Assembly: GCF_900167975.1 (NCBI RefSeq)
Contig: NZ_FUZU01000004.1
Location: 310,001-374,000 of the forward strand
Source: Ohtaekwangia koreensis
GTDB lineage: Bacteria; Bacteroidota; Bacteroidia; Cytophagales; Cyclobacteriaceae
Direction: 5' to 3'
Length of the DNA: 64,000 nt
Numbering within the stretch: position 1 is the stretch's first letter; every line of letters starts with the position of its first letter. Positions 27,292 to 36,356 of the stretch are shown piece by piece. A program made the translations under genes and the position numbers. The notes below the pieces were generated by a model. That model saw nothing but the letters and a program-made list of their open reading frames with translations, did no database searches and had not been told where the DNA came from.

Positions 27292-29532
27292 TCACCATGT
27301 CGGCGGTTCCACGTTGAGAAGGTGCTTCACAAAAAAGTCTCTACGCTTGTGCTCACCAAAATCACCACCACCGGAGTGGCCCATACCGGGGACTACAACA
27401 AGTTCAAAATTCTTTTTTGCTTTGATCAGCGCATCGGCTACCTGCATGGTCGATGCTGGATCTACGTTGTCATCCAACTCTCCTACAATGAGTAGAAGAT
27501 TTCCCTTTAACCGATATGCATTTACTACATTCGAGCACTCGGCATAGTGTGGCCCTACCGGATATCCCATCCATTGTTCGTTCCACCACATTTTATCCAT
27601 GCGATTATCGTGGCATCCGCAGGAAGCAACGGCTGCTTTATAAAATTCAGGATGAAACAACACTGCACCCGCTGCGCTCTGCCCTCCGGCAGATCCACCA
27701 AATATACCCACGCGTGCTATATCTATAGCCGGGTACTTTTGTGCTGCTGCTTTCAGCCAGGCTATACGGTCAGGGAAACCTGCGTCTTTCAGATTTTTCC
27801 AGCATACATCGTGAAAAGCTTTTGAACGCCACGAAGTTCCCATACCATCGATCTGTACAACTATAAACCCAAGCTCGGCCAATGCATAAAGACTCCGGTA
27901 ACCCGGACTAAAGCTTTTGGGAACAAAAAAACTATGTGGCCCGGCATAGATCATTTCAATCACCGGGTATTTTTTGGAGGCATCAAAATTTGAAGGACGA
28001 ATAATCATTCCCCATATATCCGTTACACCATCACGACCCTTTGCTGAAAAAACTTCCGGAGCTTTCCATCCCGCCTTTACCAAATCAGTGGCATCGGTCT
28101 GTTGCAGTGTCATTATCTCTGCTCCATTTTCTGTGCGGTATAACTTTGTCACGGAAGGTAGATCAACCCGTGAATATTGATCTAAGAAGTATGTATAGTC
28201 TGGTGAAAATGTGGCAGAGTGATTTGCGTTGGAAGACGTGAGTCGCGTAAAACCTGATCCATCAAAGTTGATTCTGCAATAATGCGTGAGGTACGGATCC
28301 TGATCGCGATCTATACCACTCGCTTCAAAAATGATCTGCCGTTTTTCTTCGTTCACATAAACAGCACGTCTCATTACCCATTCGCCTTTTGTGATCTGAT
28401 TTTTTACTTTCCCGGTGATGCCATCATAAAGGTATAAATGGTTCCATCCGTCACGCTCGGAGGCCCAGATAATTTCTTTTCCATCGGCTACATCATACCT
28501 GTATTTCTTCCCGCTGTAATCGATAAACGTTTTGCTCTGCTCGTCTACGAGCACATTTACTTCACCGGTTGGTGCTTTTACTTCGATAATGCGATACCGT
28601 TGATGACCACGTTCATTATACTCAAACGTAAACGCGCGACTGTCGCGCGTCCAGTGTATATCTTCAATCCAGAACTGATTCCGAAACAACGCATCGTCTA
28701 TGGGCACATGTTTCTTTTCATCTACCAGAAATAATTGTGGTTGCTTTTGCGGCAATACATCGCCTGCTTTGAGATATTCACGTGAGCATAATTTCGGTTG
28801 CAACTGTTCTTTGGGGGATGACTCCACAAAATAGATCATATGCTTTTCTCCTGGCGTTACTTTATACGCCATCAGTTTTTTACTATCGGGTGACCACTGC
28901 ATATAACTGGAGTAAAAATTACCGGCCGCTCCATCATAGCTAAGCTGATATTCTTCCTTCGAATTTCTTTTTCTGATATATACATTGTGGTTTTTAATAA
29001 AACCGATCCAAAGACTATCTGCTGAAGGAACAGGCTTATTAGAGCTTTCATCGAAAGTGTTTCCCCAATATGCATTATCGCTACCCTTATCTTTCATAAC
29101 CTCTTCTACTATACAGGTATAGGAAGATAGATTGCAGCGCCACCGTGCACTGTCAATCCGGAATGTAACAGACTTCCGATCATCGGAAAAATCAATATGG
29201 TCAAAGGGCAGTGCTTTGGCATCAACTTTCTTCCCTGATTTCTGACTCAGTACTTTTGCAAGGCGTACTTGGTCAAAAAGAGGCCGCTGCTTTTTTCCAG
29301 GTACATCTACGAGTATAAATTCTTTACCCTCCCGTGTCGTGTTGAGGTACCAGATTTTTTCAGACTTCAGCCAATGAAAAGATGACGGATTGTTAAATAC
29401 TTTATCCTTATACAACTTGCTTACTGCTTCAGCCCGCTCATAATCCTCTTTGGTACCTTGTGCATGGCTGTGATGTGCTATGGTAGCCAGTACTACAAAA
29501 ATAAATGCAACTGTTTTTCGCTTTATATACAT
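27292..29532 (-). CDS. S9B dipeptidyl peptidase IV-like serine peptidase
   Basis: The 746-residue exported protein has a signal peptide ending in HSHAQ, an N-terminal eight-bladed beta-propeller typical of DPP-IV (about 90-480) and a C-terminal alpha/beta-hydrolase domain. The catalytic triad can be assigned: Ser614 in GGSAGG, Asp687 in GELDDNV and His719 in GMGHSGG. Family members cut X-Pro or X-Ala dipeptides from N-termini, which would suit proline-rich substrates. It is monocistronic, between the GH51 gene and the first SusC/D operon on the same strand. The strict X-Pro preference is inferred from the family, not shown by the residues visible here. Confidence 0.88.
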   Translation of the reverse strand: MYIKRKTVAFIFVVLATIAHHSHAQGTKEDYERAEAVSKLYKDKVFNNPSSFHWLKSEKIWYLNTTREGKEFILVDVPGKKQRPLFDQVRLAKVLSQKSGKKVDAKALPFDHIDFSDDRKSVTFRIDSARWRCNLSSYTCIVEEVMKDKGSDNAYWGNTFDESSNKPVPSADSLWIGFIKNHNVYIRKRNSKEEYQLSYDGAAGNFYSSYMQWSPDSKKLMAYKVTPGEKHMIYFVESSPKEQLQPKLCSREYLKAGDVLPQKQPQLFLVDEKKHVPIDDALFRNQFWIEDIHWTRDSRAFTFEYNERGHQRYRIIEVKAPTGEVNVLVDEQSKTFIDYSGKKYRYDVADGKEIIWASERDGWNHLYLYDGITGKVKNQITKGEWVMRRAVYVNEEKRQIIFEASGIDRDQDPYLTHYCRINFDGSGFTRLTSSNANHSATFSPDYTYFLDQYSRVDLPSVTKLYRTENGAEIMTLQQTDATDLVKAGWKAPEVFSAKGRDGVTDIWGMIIRPSNFDASKKYPVIEMIYAGPHSFFVPKSFSPGYRSLYALAELGFIVVQIDGMGTSWRSKAFHDVCWKNLKDAGFPDRIAWLKAAAQKYPAIDIARVGIFGGSAGGQSAAGAVLFHPEFYKAAVASCGCHDNRMDKMWWNEQWMGYPVGPHYAECSNVVNAYRLKGNLLLIVGELDDNVDPASTMQVADALIKAKKNFELVVVPGMGHSGGGDFGEHKRRDFFVKHLLNVEPPTW

Positions 29533-29630
29533 ACTCTTGTTGTCGTAAAATGCTTTTATATTCTGGATGTTGCCTTACAGGACTACTATATATTCAACAT
29601 ACCGCTATAATACTATAAATACCTTATCAA

Positions 29631-29663
29631 AAAAAGCAAGTGCCCACACTCCCGCGTGGCACC
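29631..29663 (-). terminator. Terminator of the first SusC/D operon
   Basis: A GTGCC(C)AC/GTGGCAC stem (29640-29647 with 29656-29662) with one bulged base is followed on the minus strand by a run of T. It lies about 45 bp past the last stop of the operon (29707). Confidence 0.75.
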
Positions 29664-29706
29664 TACCTGTCATTTAATGAATAGTAATATCTTCTATTTG
29701 TATCTG

Positions 29707-30699
29707 CTACAGGAAATCACAATTTACAGTAATGAGATATGCTCCGTCATACGTAAAATTAAATCCACTGGTATTGATTCGTACTTCGAAAGATGTAAAC
29801 CCGGTTGCTTCGTTGAATTCCGTATAGGCATTGCCAGTAGGAAAATAACCAAACCGAAATACCTTTCCTTCAGAAATCCAGCTATAGGGAAATGGCACTA
29901 CAGGGAACGAATATGAAACCATTTCACTCGTAATTTGTTCAGGTTTACCCTTCAGCCATGGGGTTGCTGTACTGAATTTATAGTCTTGCCCTGTATTCAA
30001 CACTCGCTCTGCAAATCCGTATTTGGATGGATCAATCGCTTCTCCTGCTCCGTTCACAAATTTAAACTGAATGCTATTCGTTCCCGCATCGGACCGTTCT
30101 ACGTCTATTGCAACATTATAGTTATACTGATTTATAACATATATACCATCTTCATTTTTCTCACGTTTATACCCAATGGCGTTTCCGGAAAGAAATGGAA
30201 TGATATCACCTTCTACCACCCGAATAGTACAAATATCCTTGATCACTTTAGTGCCGGCATCATTTGACACTTCAACGTCAAAAGTATATTCACCCAACGG
30301 AACATTCAGTGTCTGCGCAGATAACTGTAATTGTCCTCCCATTTCATTTACCTTGAATACAGGAAACATTTCAGTTGTGACACGGGAAGAGACCAGCTCG
30401 AGTGTGGTGTCCAATTGCGAAATCTGACTTTTAAATATAGCGGTTTCATACTCCTGCAAGAGTTCTCTCGCAACTTCACCTGTAGCTTTATTACGCACTT
30501 CAAGTAATTTTACTTTAACAGGAAGTGTAGAACCATCACCCTGTACAGAGTTAGAATAGGTAACTTTACCTTGCTGTACGATCAGTGGATTTTGAGTGTA
30601 GGTAATGTTATCACTGATAAAGCCTTCCTTCGGGTCAGAGCATCCCATACTTCCTGCAAGCAGGGCGATCATTACATACTTATTTTTGTATATCTTCAT
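29707..30699 (-). CDS. SusC/D-associated surface lipoprotein (DUF5007-like)
   Basis: The 330-residue lipoprotein has a short signal peptide with lipobox GSMGC (Cys near residue 20). The mature part starts with an Ig-like segment and resembles lipoproteins of the DUF5007 type that are usually the last gene of SusC/D operons; this family name is my recollection of the pattern, not a search result. It is the last gene of the SusC-SusD-FAS1-lipoprotein operon, 11 bp after the FAS1 gene, and a terminator follows. It probably binds or presents substrate at the cell surface, as SusE/F-like proteins do. Confidence 0.7.
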   Translation of the reverse strand: MKIYKNKYVMIALLAGSMGCSDPKEGFISDNITYTQNPLIVQQGKVTYSNSVQGDGSTLPVKVKLLEVRNKATGEVARELLQEYETAIFKSQISQLDTTLELVSSRVTTEMFPVFKVNEMGGQLQLSAQTLNVPLGEYTFDVEVSNDAGTKVIKDICTIRVVEGDIIPFLSGNAIGYKREKNEDGIYVINQYNYNVAIDVERSDAGTNSIQFKFVNGAGEAIDPSKYGFAERVLNTGQDYKFSTATPWLKGKPEQITSEMVSYSFPVVPFPYSWISEGKVFRFGYFPTGNAYTEFNEATGFTSFEVRINTSGFNFTYDGAYLITVNCDFL

Positions 30700-30710
30700 A
30701 ACCCAATGAT

Positions 30711-31301
30711 TTAATGGTAACCAAAATTAAATACGTGCATATTTTCCATTGCATGGATCACACCGGTGTTGGTCTGTACATTGCTAGTCTGGCAATAATT
30801 TATAGCAGAGGTAGAAGATTCGCGAACACGATTGATTGCCAGTCGATATACCGGTGAGGCTGTCCACTCGGAATAATAACCATCGGTTTGTTCCTTCAAC
30901 TGAAATTGTAATTCTTTTCCAGATATACTCTGATAATCTTTTGCTTCAACAGAAAGATCCGCCCAGAGAATAGGTTGTTCGAATAAATAGTTTCGTAACG
31001 TATCTGCAGTAACATGTTTTTTTAAGGAATCCAGAGTCCAGTTAGCAAGCATATATTTTTTGAAACTATAATCCGTTACCGCCAGCAATGTACCTGCCCT
31101 ATTCAGTTCATCTTTCATGTTGTTATGATCAATGAGCAAGATCAAGGTATCAAACACTTTCCAGGAATGCGTGTTCAGATAGTCATAGGTAGTCATATCT
31201 ACCTTGGGGTCGTGAACACCACCATCGGTGAGGTATTCATAATCACACGAGGCGCTGATGAAGGCGATGAGCAGCAGTGTGCCAAATATGTATTTATTCA
31301 T
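30711..31301 (-). CDS. FAS1 (fasciclin) domain lipoprotein
   Basis: The 196-residue lipoprotein has lipobox ISASC (Cys19). Most of the mature protein looks like a single, diverged FAS1 domain: TTYDYLNTH near the start, DELNRAGTLLAVTDYSFKKY in the position of the H1 box, and NTGVIHAMENMHVF as the H2-like end. FAS1 domains act in adhesion and glycan or protein binding. It is 22 bp after susD-1 and 11 bp before the accessory lipoprotein gene, so it is part of the same uptake operon and probably sits on the outer membrane beside SusD. Confidence 0.8.
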   Translation of the reverse strand: MNKYIFGTLLLIAFISASCDYEYLTDGGVHDPKVDMTTYDYLNTHSWKVFDTLILLIDHNNMKDELNRAGTLLAVTDYSFKKYMLANWTLDSLKKHVTADTLRNYLFEQPILWADLSVEAKDYQSISGKELQFQLKEQTDGYYSEWTASPVYRLAINRVRESSTSAINYCQTSNVQTNTGVIHAMENMHVFNFGYH

Positions 31302-31323
31302 AATAGTATATTTCGTCAGAATG

Positions 31324-32811
31324 TTATAATAAACTACTCCAGAATTCGGTTTGTTTCAATGCCGGGTTATTGGTAAACAAAATCGGGTCTACCGGCCAGT
31401 AATATTTACCTGCACTAAAATCAGGCTGCGACATATTTTCAAATTTGAAAACACCTTTATATTTTGCCATACGTACCAAATCATAAAAGCGATGGCCCTC
31501 CAGGTATAGCTCGCGAGCGCGTTCATCCATTACTTCTTCATATATATCGCCTGTGCCCGTCCAGGGATTAAGCCCCCTTGAATTACGGACTTCATTCAGT
31601 ATATCTTCGGCCTGGCTATTTCCCAGCGCTGCATGTGCTTCTGCCTTTAGTAAACGTAGTTCAGTATAGCGGAATATATTCAACACATACGAATATCGTG
31701 CGCGCCACGACTCACTTCCGAGGTTGAAGTTGCAATACTTGATGATCGTTGCACTAGACGTACCTACATATTTAAAACCGAAAAGCAATCGCGCATCCTT
31801 TGCTTCGTATAGATTGGAAAGATTAGAAGCGTTAACAGACCATACCGGCTCTGAGCGCAAATCAATATGATGCCGCACATCACCCTCGATCCATACCCCA
31901 GTAACATTCCCTATATCTCCATCTATAGCTCCACCCCAGGCACTGCTGCTCTCGTTGTTATCCAGCAGCCGAGGAATAAAAAATACATTGTCTTGGGATG
32001 TGCCTTTATAAAAGCGATTGAGATACCCCGTTTGCGTTGCCGAGTCATAACTATAATCGCCCTGCGCTTCGAATGCATCAAGCGCATCTATGGTTCCCTG
32101 ATATTCACCACGCCATGCTGCAAAGTGTGCTTGCAACGCATAGGCTGTTGCTTTTGTAGCACGTGATCCCTTTAAGCCGCGCACCTCGGTGGTGAGCAGC
32201 TCGATGGCCATGGCTATATCTGCGGTAATTTGCGCATGTACATCTGTCTCACTGGAACGGGGTACAAAAAAGGAAGCTGTCAGTGGATCGTTGTATGGCT
32301 CCAGTATTAATGGTACACTTCCCCAAATACGGCTCATATAGAAATATGTGAAGGCACGCAAAAAATATCCTTCACCAATCAAGTGATTCTTTTCAGTTAC
32401 AGTCGTGAACGATTCATCACTCATTGAACTGATCCTGGCAATGACACGATTCGATTGATCAATTACGCGAAAGAAATTTGTCCAATCACGATAGTGACGC
32501 ATGGGCCGCCATGTCTCTGCTACCGGTACAGATAATTCTAAATTATAAAAACGAACGGGATCATAATCATACCCTCCAACACTGGCAAATTCTTCTGTAG
32601 GAAGATCGCCATAGGCGAAGTACGCCATGATGTTAAGCAGTGATTCACGCAGCAAGGAATATCCTCCGTTTACACCAGACTCTGCTTCGGATTTAGTAGT
32701 CCAGAATTTTTCATCTACTGCTACACTCACCGGTTCACGTTCCAGGAAATCATTACAACCGGAAAGAATGCTCAGCAGTATTATAGTCAATGCTATAGAT
32801 ATATTTTTCAT
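31324..32811 (-). CDS. RagB/SusD family nutrient-binding lipoprotein (SusD-1)
   Basis: The 495-residue lipoprotein has lipobox ILSGC (Cys19), an N-terminal SusD-like helical region and a C-terminal RagB/SusD domain with the usual YTELRLLKAEAHAALG TPR-like helix and RARELYLEGHRFYDLVR. It is the glycan- or peptide-binding lid that closes over its SusC channel. It starts 19 bp after the SusC-1 stop. The substrate cannot be read from sequence. Confidence 0.93.
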   Translation of the reverse strand: MKNISIALTIILLSILSGCNDFLEREPVSVAVDEKFWTTKSEAESGVNGGYSLLRESLLNIMAYFAYGDLPTEEFASVGGYDYDPVRFYNLELSVPVAETWRPMRHYRDWTNFFRVIDQSNRVIARISSMSDESFTTVTEKNHLIGEGYFLRAFTYFYMSRIWGSVPLILEPYNDPLTASFFVPRSSETDVHAQITADIAMAIELLTTEVRGLKGSRATKATAYALQAHFAAWRGEYQGTIDALDAFEAQGDYSYDSATQTGYLNRFYKGTSQDNVFFIPRLLDNNESSSAWGGAIDGDIGNVTGVWIEGDVRHHIDLRSEPVWSVNASNLSNLYEAKDARLLFGFKYVGTSSATIIKYCNFNLGSESWRARYSYVLNIFRYTELRLLKAEAHAALGNSQAEDILNEVRNSRGLNPWTGTGDIYEEVMDERARELYLEGHRFYDLVRMAKYKGVFKFENMSQPDFSAGKYYWPVDPILFTNNPALKQTEFWSSLL

Positions 32812-32830
32812 ACTTGAAATTCGTTTTCGG

Positions 32831-35800
32831 TTATAAATTTATATCGATGCCTAAGGTAAATTTATGTGGGAGTGGATAACCATCACCACGCGTATAGCCA
32901 GAAGGATCGCCTACTTCCGGATCGGGAAGATTAGCGTTATGCCATACCTTTACATTTTCCCATATACCATATACTCTCAGCCGTTGTAATTTTATTTTAT
33001 CCAGTATTCCCCTGGGAAAATCATAGCCGAGCTGTATATTCTTAAGGCGAAAGAATGAACCGTCATCAATAAAGTAGGAGTTAGCAATGTGATAATTATC
33101 GACATTGTTGTCACCGAAGATTCCAGGGAATGTCGGATTACCTTCAGGGCCTGTCCAGAAGGACAAGTCTTCAAAACTTGAAGCTGGTCCGGAGTGATTT
33201 CCCCAATCACTATAATAACGCTGTGAGCCATTGAATTTATCGGAGAAGAATCCATTCCATAGTTTTCTGCCATATACAAAATAGCAGTATGCACCCACAG
33301 TGATTCCTTTATACTCAAAGGTATTGTTGAAACCTCCGGCATACTTAGGATTTGGATTTCCCATCGTTACCTTGTCGAGGTCATCAATGTTATAGTCTCC
33401 ATTCATATCGCGTCTGGCAGGGTCTCCTGCACCGAAGTATGTATAGCCATACCATTTCATACGCTCACCCGTGAGCGGATTTACAGGCACTTGCTCATCT
33501 GAATCATATACACCATCTACCTGCCATACACTATATTCATATATAGGCCTTCCTTTTGTGAGCGTATATTGTAACCAAGGTGGTCCTGCCTTAAATGTTC
33601 GTCCACCATTCGGCAATGCCGTGATCATATTTTTATTTATCGCCAAGGTAAAATTGGTGTTCCACCGCACCGGGAATATCTCCGGCAGGTTACTGGTTGA
33701 GAGCGTGATCTCAACACCTTGATTTAATACCGAAGCAACGTTCCTATAGCCTGTAGTATATCCGGTGGTAGAAGGCAATGATACTTCCAATGGTATATTT
33801 CTGGACTCGCGGTGATAGAAATCTACAGTCAACGTGATTCTGTCATCGAGCAAGTGCGTATCAAAGCCTATATTCCACTGTGGATCTTTCTGCCATGATA
33901 AACTGCTACCAGACGCGGTTGTTTGATAGTTGGTGAACATCGTTGGCTGTCCGCCATACGTTGTTACACCATAGCCATCAAGCCCCTGCCACCAACCGGT
34001 GGAATACGAAGTAAGCTTACGGTATGCGGAATATGGATCGCCCGGATCATATCCGGTTACACCATAACTTCCTCTCACTTTAAAGAAATTAACACCTAAG
34101 GCAGCGGGCCAGAAACGTTCCTTCGACAAAATCCACCCTGCCGATACAGAAGGAAAATGTACCCAACGATTGCCGCTGCTATAGCGTGACGTCCCATCCA
34201 TCCGCCAGTTAGCAGAGAATAGATATTTACCATCGTAATCATAATTTATCCGAGCAAAAACTGCTGCGCGTGAATAGTCCGCTACATATGTATTGGAACT
34301 TGGATCGAGATAGCTCGGGTTGATAGACTGCAGTGTTTTATAGTAATCGGAGTTAAGATTGGTTGCCCGGAAGAACGTATGCTTGGTTTGGAAAAGCTTA
34401 GCACTTGATCCGAAGATTGCACCAACGTTATTTTTACCGAACGACTTTTCGAAACTAAAGTATTGTTCTACCTCCCAGTTTGTAGATGTATTCTCATCGA
34501 GATACGCTTCGGCTGTTCCGGAACTACTGATGGTGGACGCTTGAGCGAAATCTCTTCGGCTGTTCGTTATAAAACCACTGGCGTTTACATTCCAGTGCAG
34601 GAAACTGAATAACTTCAAATCAGTTTTAAAATTAGCGGAAGTATATACATCGGTATTCTTGTCACGTACATCATTATAGGCCCCGGTATATATACCCAGT
34701 TCACGATCGGTGATCTGCCAGAATGATGAAGGGAAATTCCAAGGAGCAAACGGGTATTTATCCTGGAGTCCATTCCCTCGTTTTCTGTCGGAGAATGAAC
34801 CAATCAACGTCAGGTCCATGTGCAGCCTTTCCGATGGCGTTGCGCCCAGGTTTACCGTTGCCTGGTATCTTTTGAAACCTGTATTGATCAATGTTCCCTC
34901 TTCGCCATAATGGTTAAACGAAACGCGATACGAACTTTTTTCATTCATCTGGGCAATTGAAAAATCAAGATTGCTGAGTGTCCCATTCTGCAAAAACATG
35001 TTTTGCCAATCGGTATTATTATTAAAAGCGGGATTTAAACTGTCTGTGAGAAAAGGAGTAAGTTGCTCATATAGCAGCTCATTGCGCGGAGCGTATTTTT
35101 TAATCATATCCATTTTATACCTACGCTCGGCTACTCCGGCATATACTGGCATCATCTGCGGCTTCAGCGAAACACCGCCATATAAATTCAGACGGATTTG
35201 TGGTTTACCATCTTTGGGACGTTTCGTTTTTATAATGATTACACCGTTCGCTGCACGTGACCCATAGATGGTGGAAGCAGAAGCATCTTTTAACACATCG
35301 ATAGACTCTATATCATTCGGGTTGATCATGGACAATGGATCGGTACCGGTAGCAGAAGAGCCAATCTCATTCATATCAAACAATACACCATCTACTACAT
35401 ATAGCGGGAATGTACGTGAACCTAAAGAAGGATCGCGAAGATTACTCGAGCCTCTGATCATTACACTATTTACAGCGCCCGGTTCTCCGGAAGATGCAAG
35501 CACCGTTAAGCCTGCGACTTTACCTTGCAGGGCAAGGTTAGCACTCGGCACAGGTATATTTTCTATATCCCTGGCACGTACGGTTGATATCGATGCTGTG
35601 GACAGCTCACGATCTATATTCTGATAACCAATAGCGACTACTTCTTTAAGAAGATGCGCGTCCGGTTCCATGCGAATTGTGAAAGTGGTTTGTGAGCCTA
35701 CCGGGACTTCGTGAATTTTGAACCCGATGAAACTGAAGGTCAACGTTTCTTCCGGAGACACCTGCAAAGAGAAATCTCCATTTGCATCGGTAACAGTACC

Positions 35801-35968
35801 TCGGCTGGTACTTTTCACCAGAACGCTGACACCAGGAAGAGGAGAACCGGTTTCGTCAGTTACTTTTCCGGTAGCGGATACTTGAGCATGTACCAGTTGT
35901 GTCACGGTCATCATACATGTGACGACCAACAACAACCGCAAAGCGGGCTGTGTAATTGTTCTTCTCAT
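32831..35968 (-). CDS. SusC/RagA-type TonB-dependent outer-membrane transporter (SusC-1)
   Basis: I take the ATG at 35968 (the frame opens two codons earlier with a TTG). The product is about 1045 residues: signal peptide to about residue 28, a carboxypeptidase-D-regulatory-like beta domain (LPGVSVLVK, about 30-105), a TonB plug with GKVAGLTV and GSRAANGVIIIKTK, and a 22-strand barrel ending in HKFTLGIDINL. It would import oligosaccharides or peptides into the periplasm with energy from TonB. It is the first gene of a four-gene operon whose upstream region carries GATAATA-type inverted repeats. Confidence 0.95.
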   Translation of the reverse strand: MRRTITQPALRLLLVVTCMMTVTQLVHAQVSATGKVTDETGSPLPGVSVLVKSTSRGTVTDANGDFSLQVSPEETLTFSFIGFKIHEVPVGSQTTFTIRMEPDAHLLKEVVAIGYQNIDRELSTASISTVRARDIENIPVPSANLALQGKVAGLTVLASSGEPGAVNSVMIRGSSNLRDPSLGSRTFPLYVVDGVLFDMNEIGSSATGTDPLSMINPNDIESIDVLKDASASTIYGSRAANGVIIIKTKRPKDGKPQIRLNLYGGVSLKPQMMPVYAGVAERRYKMDMIKKYAPRNELLYEQLTPFLTDSLNPAFNNNTDWQNMFLQNGTLSNLDFSIAQMNEKSSYRVSFNHYGEEGTLINTGFKRYQATVNLGATPSERLHMDLTLIGSFSDRKRGNGLQDKYPFAPWNFPSSFWQITDRELGIYTGAYNDVRDKNTDVYTSANFKTDLKLFSFLHWNVNASGFITNSRRDFAQASTISSSGTAEAYLDENTSTNWEVEQYFSFEKSFGKNNVGAIFGSSAKLFQTKHTFFRATNLNSDYYKTLQSINPSYLDPSSNTYVADYSRAAVFARINYDYDGKYLFSANWRMDGTSRYSSGNRWVHFPSVSAGWILSKERFWPAALGVNFFKVRGSYGVTGYDPGDPYSAYRKLTSYSTGWWQGLDGYGVTTYGGQPTMFTNYQTTASGSSLSWQKDPQWNIGFDTHLLDDRITLTVDFYHRESRNIPLEVSLPSTTGYTTGYRNVASVLNQGVEITLSTSNLPEIFPVRWNTNFTLAINKNMITALPNGGRTFKAGPPWLQYTLTKGRPIYEYSVWQVDGVYDSDEQVPVNPLTGERMKWYGYTYFGAGDPARRDMNGDYNIDDLDKVTMGNPNPKYAGGFNNTFEYKGITVGAYCYFVYGRKLWNGFFSDKFNGSQRYYSDWGNHSGPASSFEDLSFWTGPEGNPTFPGIFGDNNVDNYHIANSYFIDDGSFFRLKNIQLGYDFPRGILDKIKLQRLRVYGIWENVKVWHNANLPDPEVGDPSGYTRGDGYPLPHKFTLGIDINL

Positions 35969-36036
35969 AGGCAATTATTAGATTTTAGGTTTGATACCTA
36001 CTAATTTATAGTTATGAGAAGCTATACCTGCCTCTG

Positions 36037-36056
36037 ATATTATCTCATGATAATAT
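36037..36056. promoter_or_regulatory. Inverted repeat ATATTATC-4-GATAATAT upstream of SusC-1
   Basis: Perfect 8-bp arms with a TCAT spacer, 69-88 bp upstream of the SusC-1 ATG. The right arm continues into TGATAATATTATTTT, which also occurs upstream of GH51 (27122). Confidence 0.5.
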
Positions 36057-36094
36057 TATTTTGTCTTGTTAGAACGACAGTTGGTATACAATTA

Positions 36095-36109
36095 TGATAT
36101 ATAGTATTA
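36095..36109. promoter_or_regulatory. TAATA-TATCA element upstream of SusC-1
   Basis: The minus strand reads TAATACTATATATCA, which matches the 46211-46226 element with a single-base gap. It lies 127-141 bp upstream of the SusC-1 ATG. Confidence 0.4.
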
Positions 36110-36274
36110 AGATAGCTGACGCTGATACAATGTTAGCTGAGCATAAAAGAAATAAGTTACAACACCTAACATTAGTTATAAAAGTAAGCAATGCGGTTTC
36201 CTCCGATTTATATAGTAATTAAAATACTTTATATAAAAAGCGAATAGGTCTTCACTTTGACTATCTATAGCAGT

Positions 36275-36333
36275 TAAAAAAACACAAAGCCCGGCTCATA
36301 CTGAATACTATATATCCAGATATAAGCCGGGCT
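36275..36333 (-). terminator. Terminator of the second SusC/D operon
   Basis: Perfect 9-bp arms AGCCCGGCT (36288-36296) and AGCCGGGCT (36325-36333) are separated by 28 nt and followed on the minus strand by a run of seven T. It starts 24 bp after the susD-2 stop. Confidence 0.8.
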
Positions 36334-36356
36334 CACTACATGCCACAAACTCTCTA

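Larger units (their letters stand above)
35969..36356. other. SusC-1 upstream region
   Basis: This 388 bp region contains, from the SusC-1 start outward, an 8-bp inverted repeat at 36037-36056, an element related to the hydroxyproline-operon site at 36095-36109, a direct repeat TAGCTGA at 36113-36119 and 36134-36140 (21 bp apart), and the terminator of the preceding SusC/D operon. No gene is seen. Confidence 0.6.
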
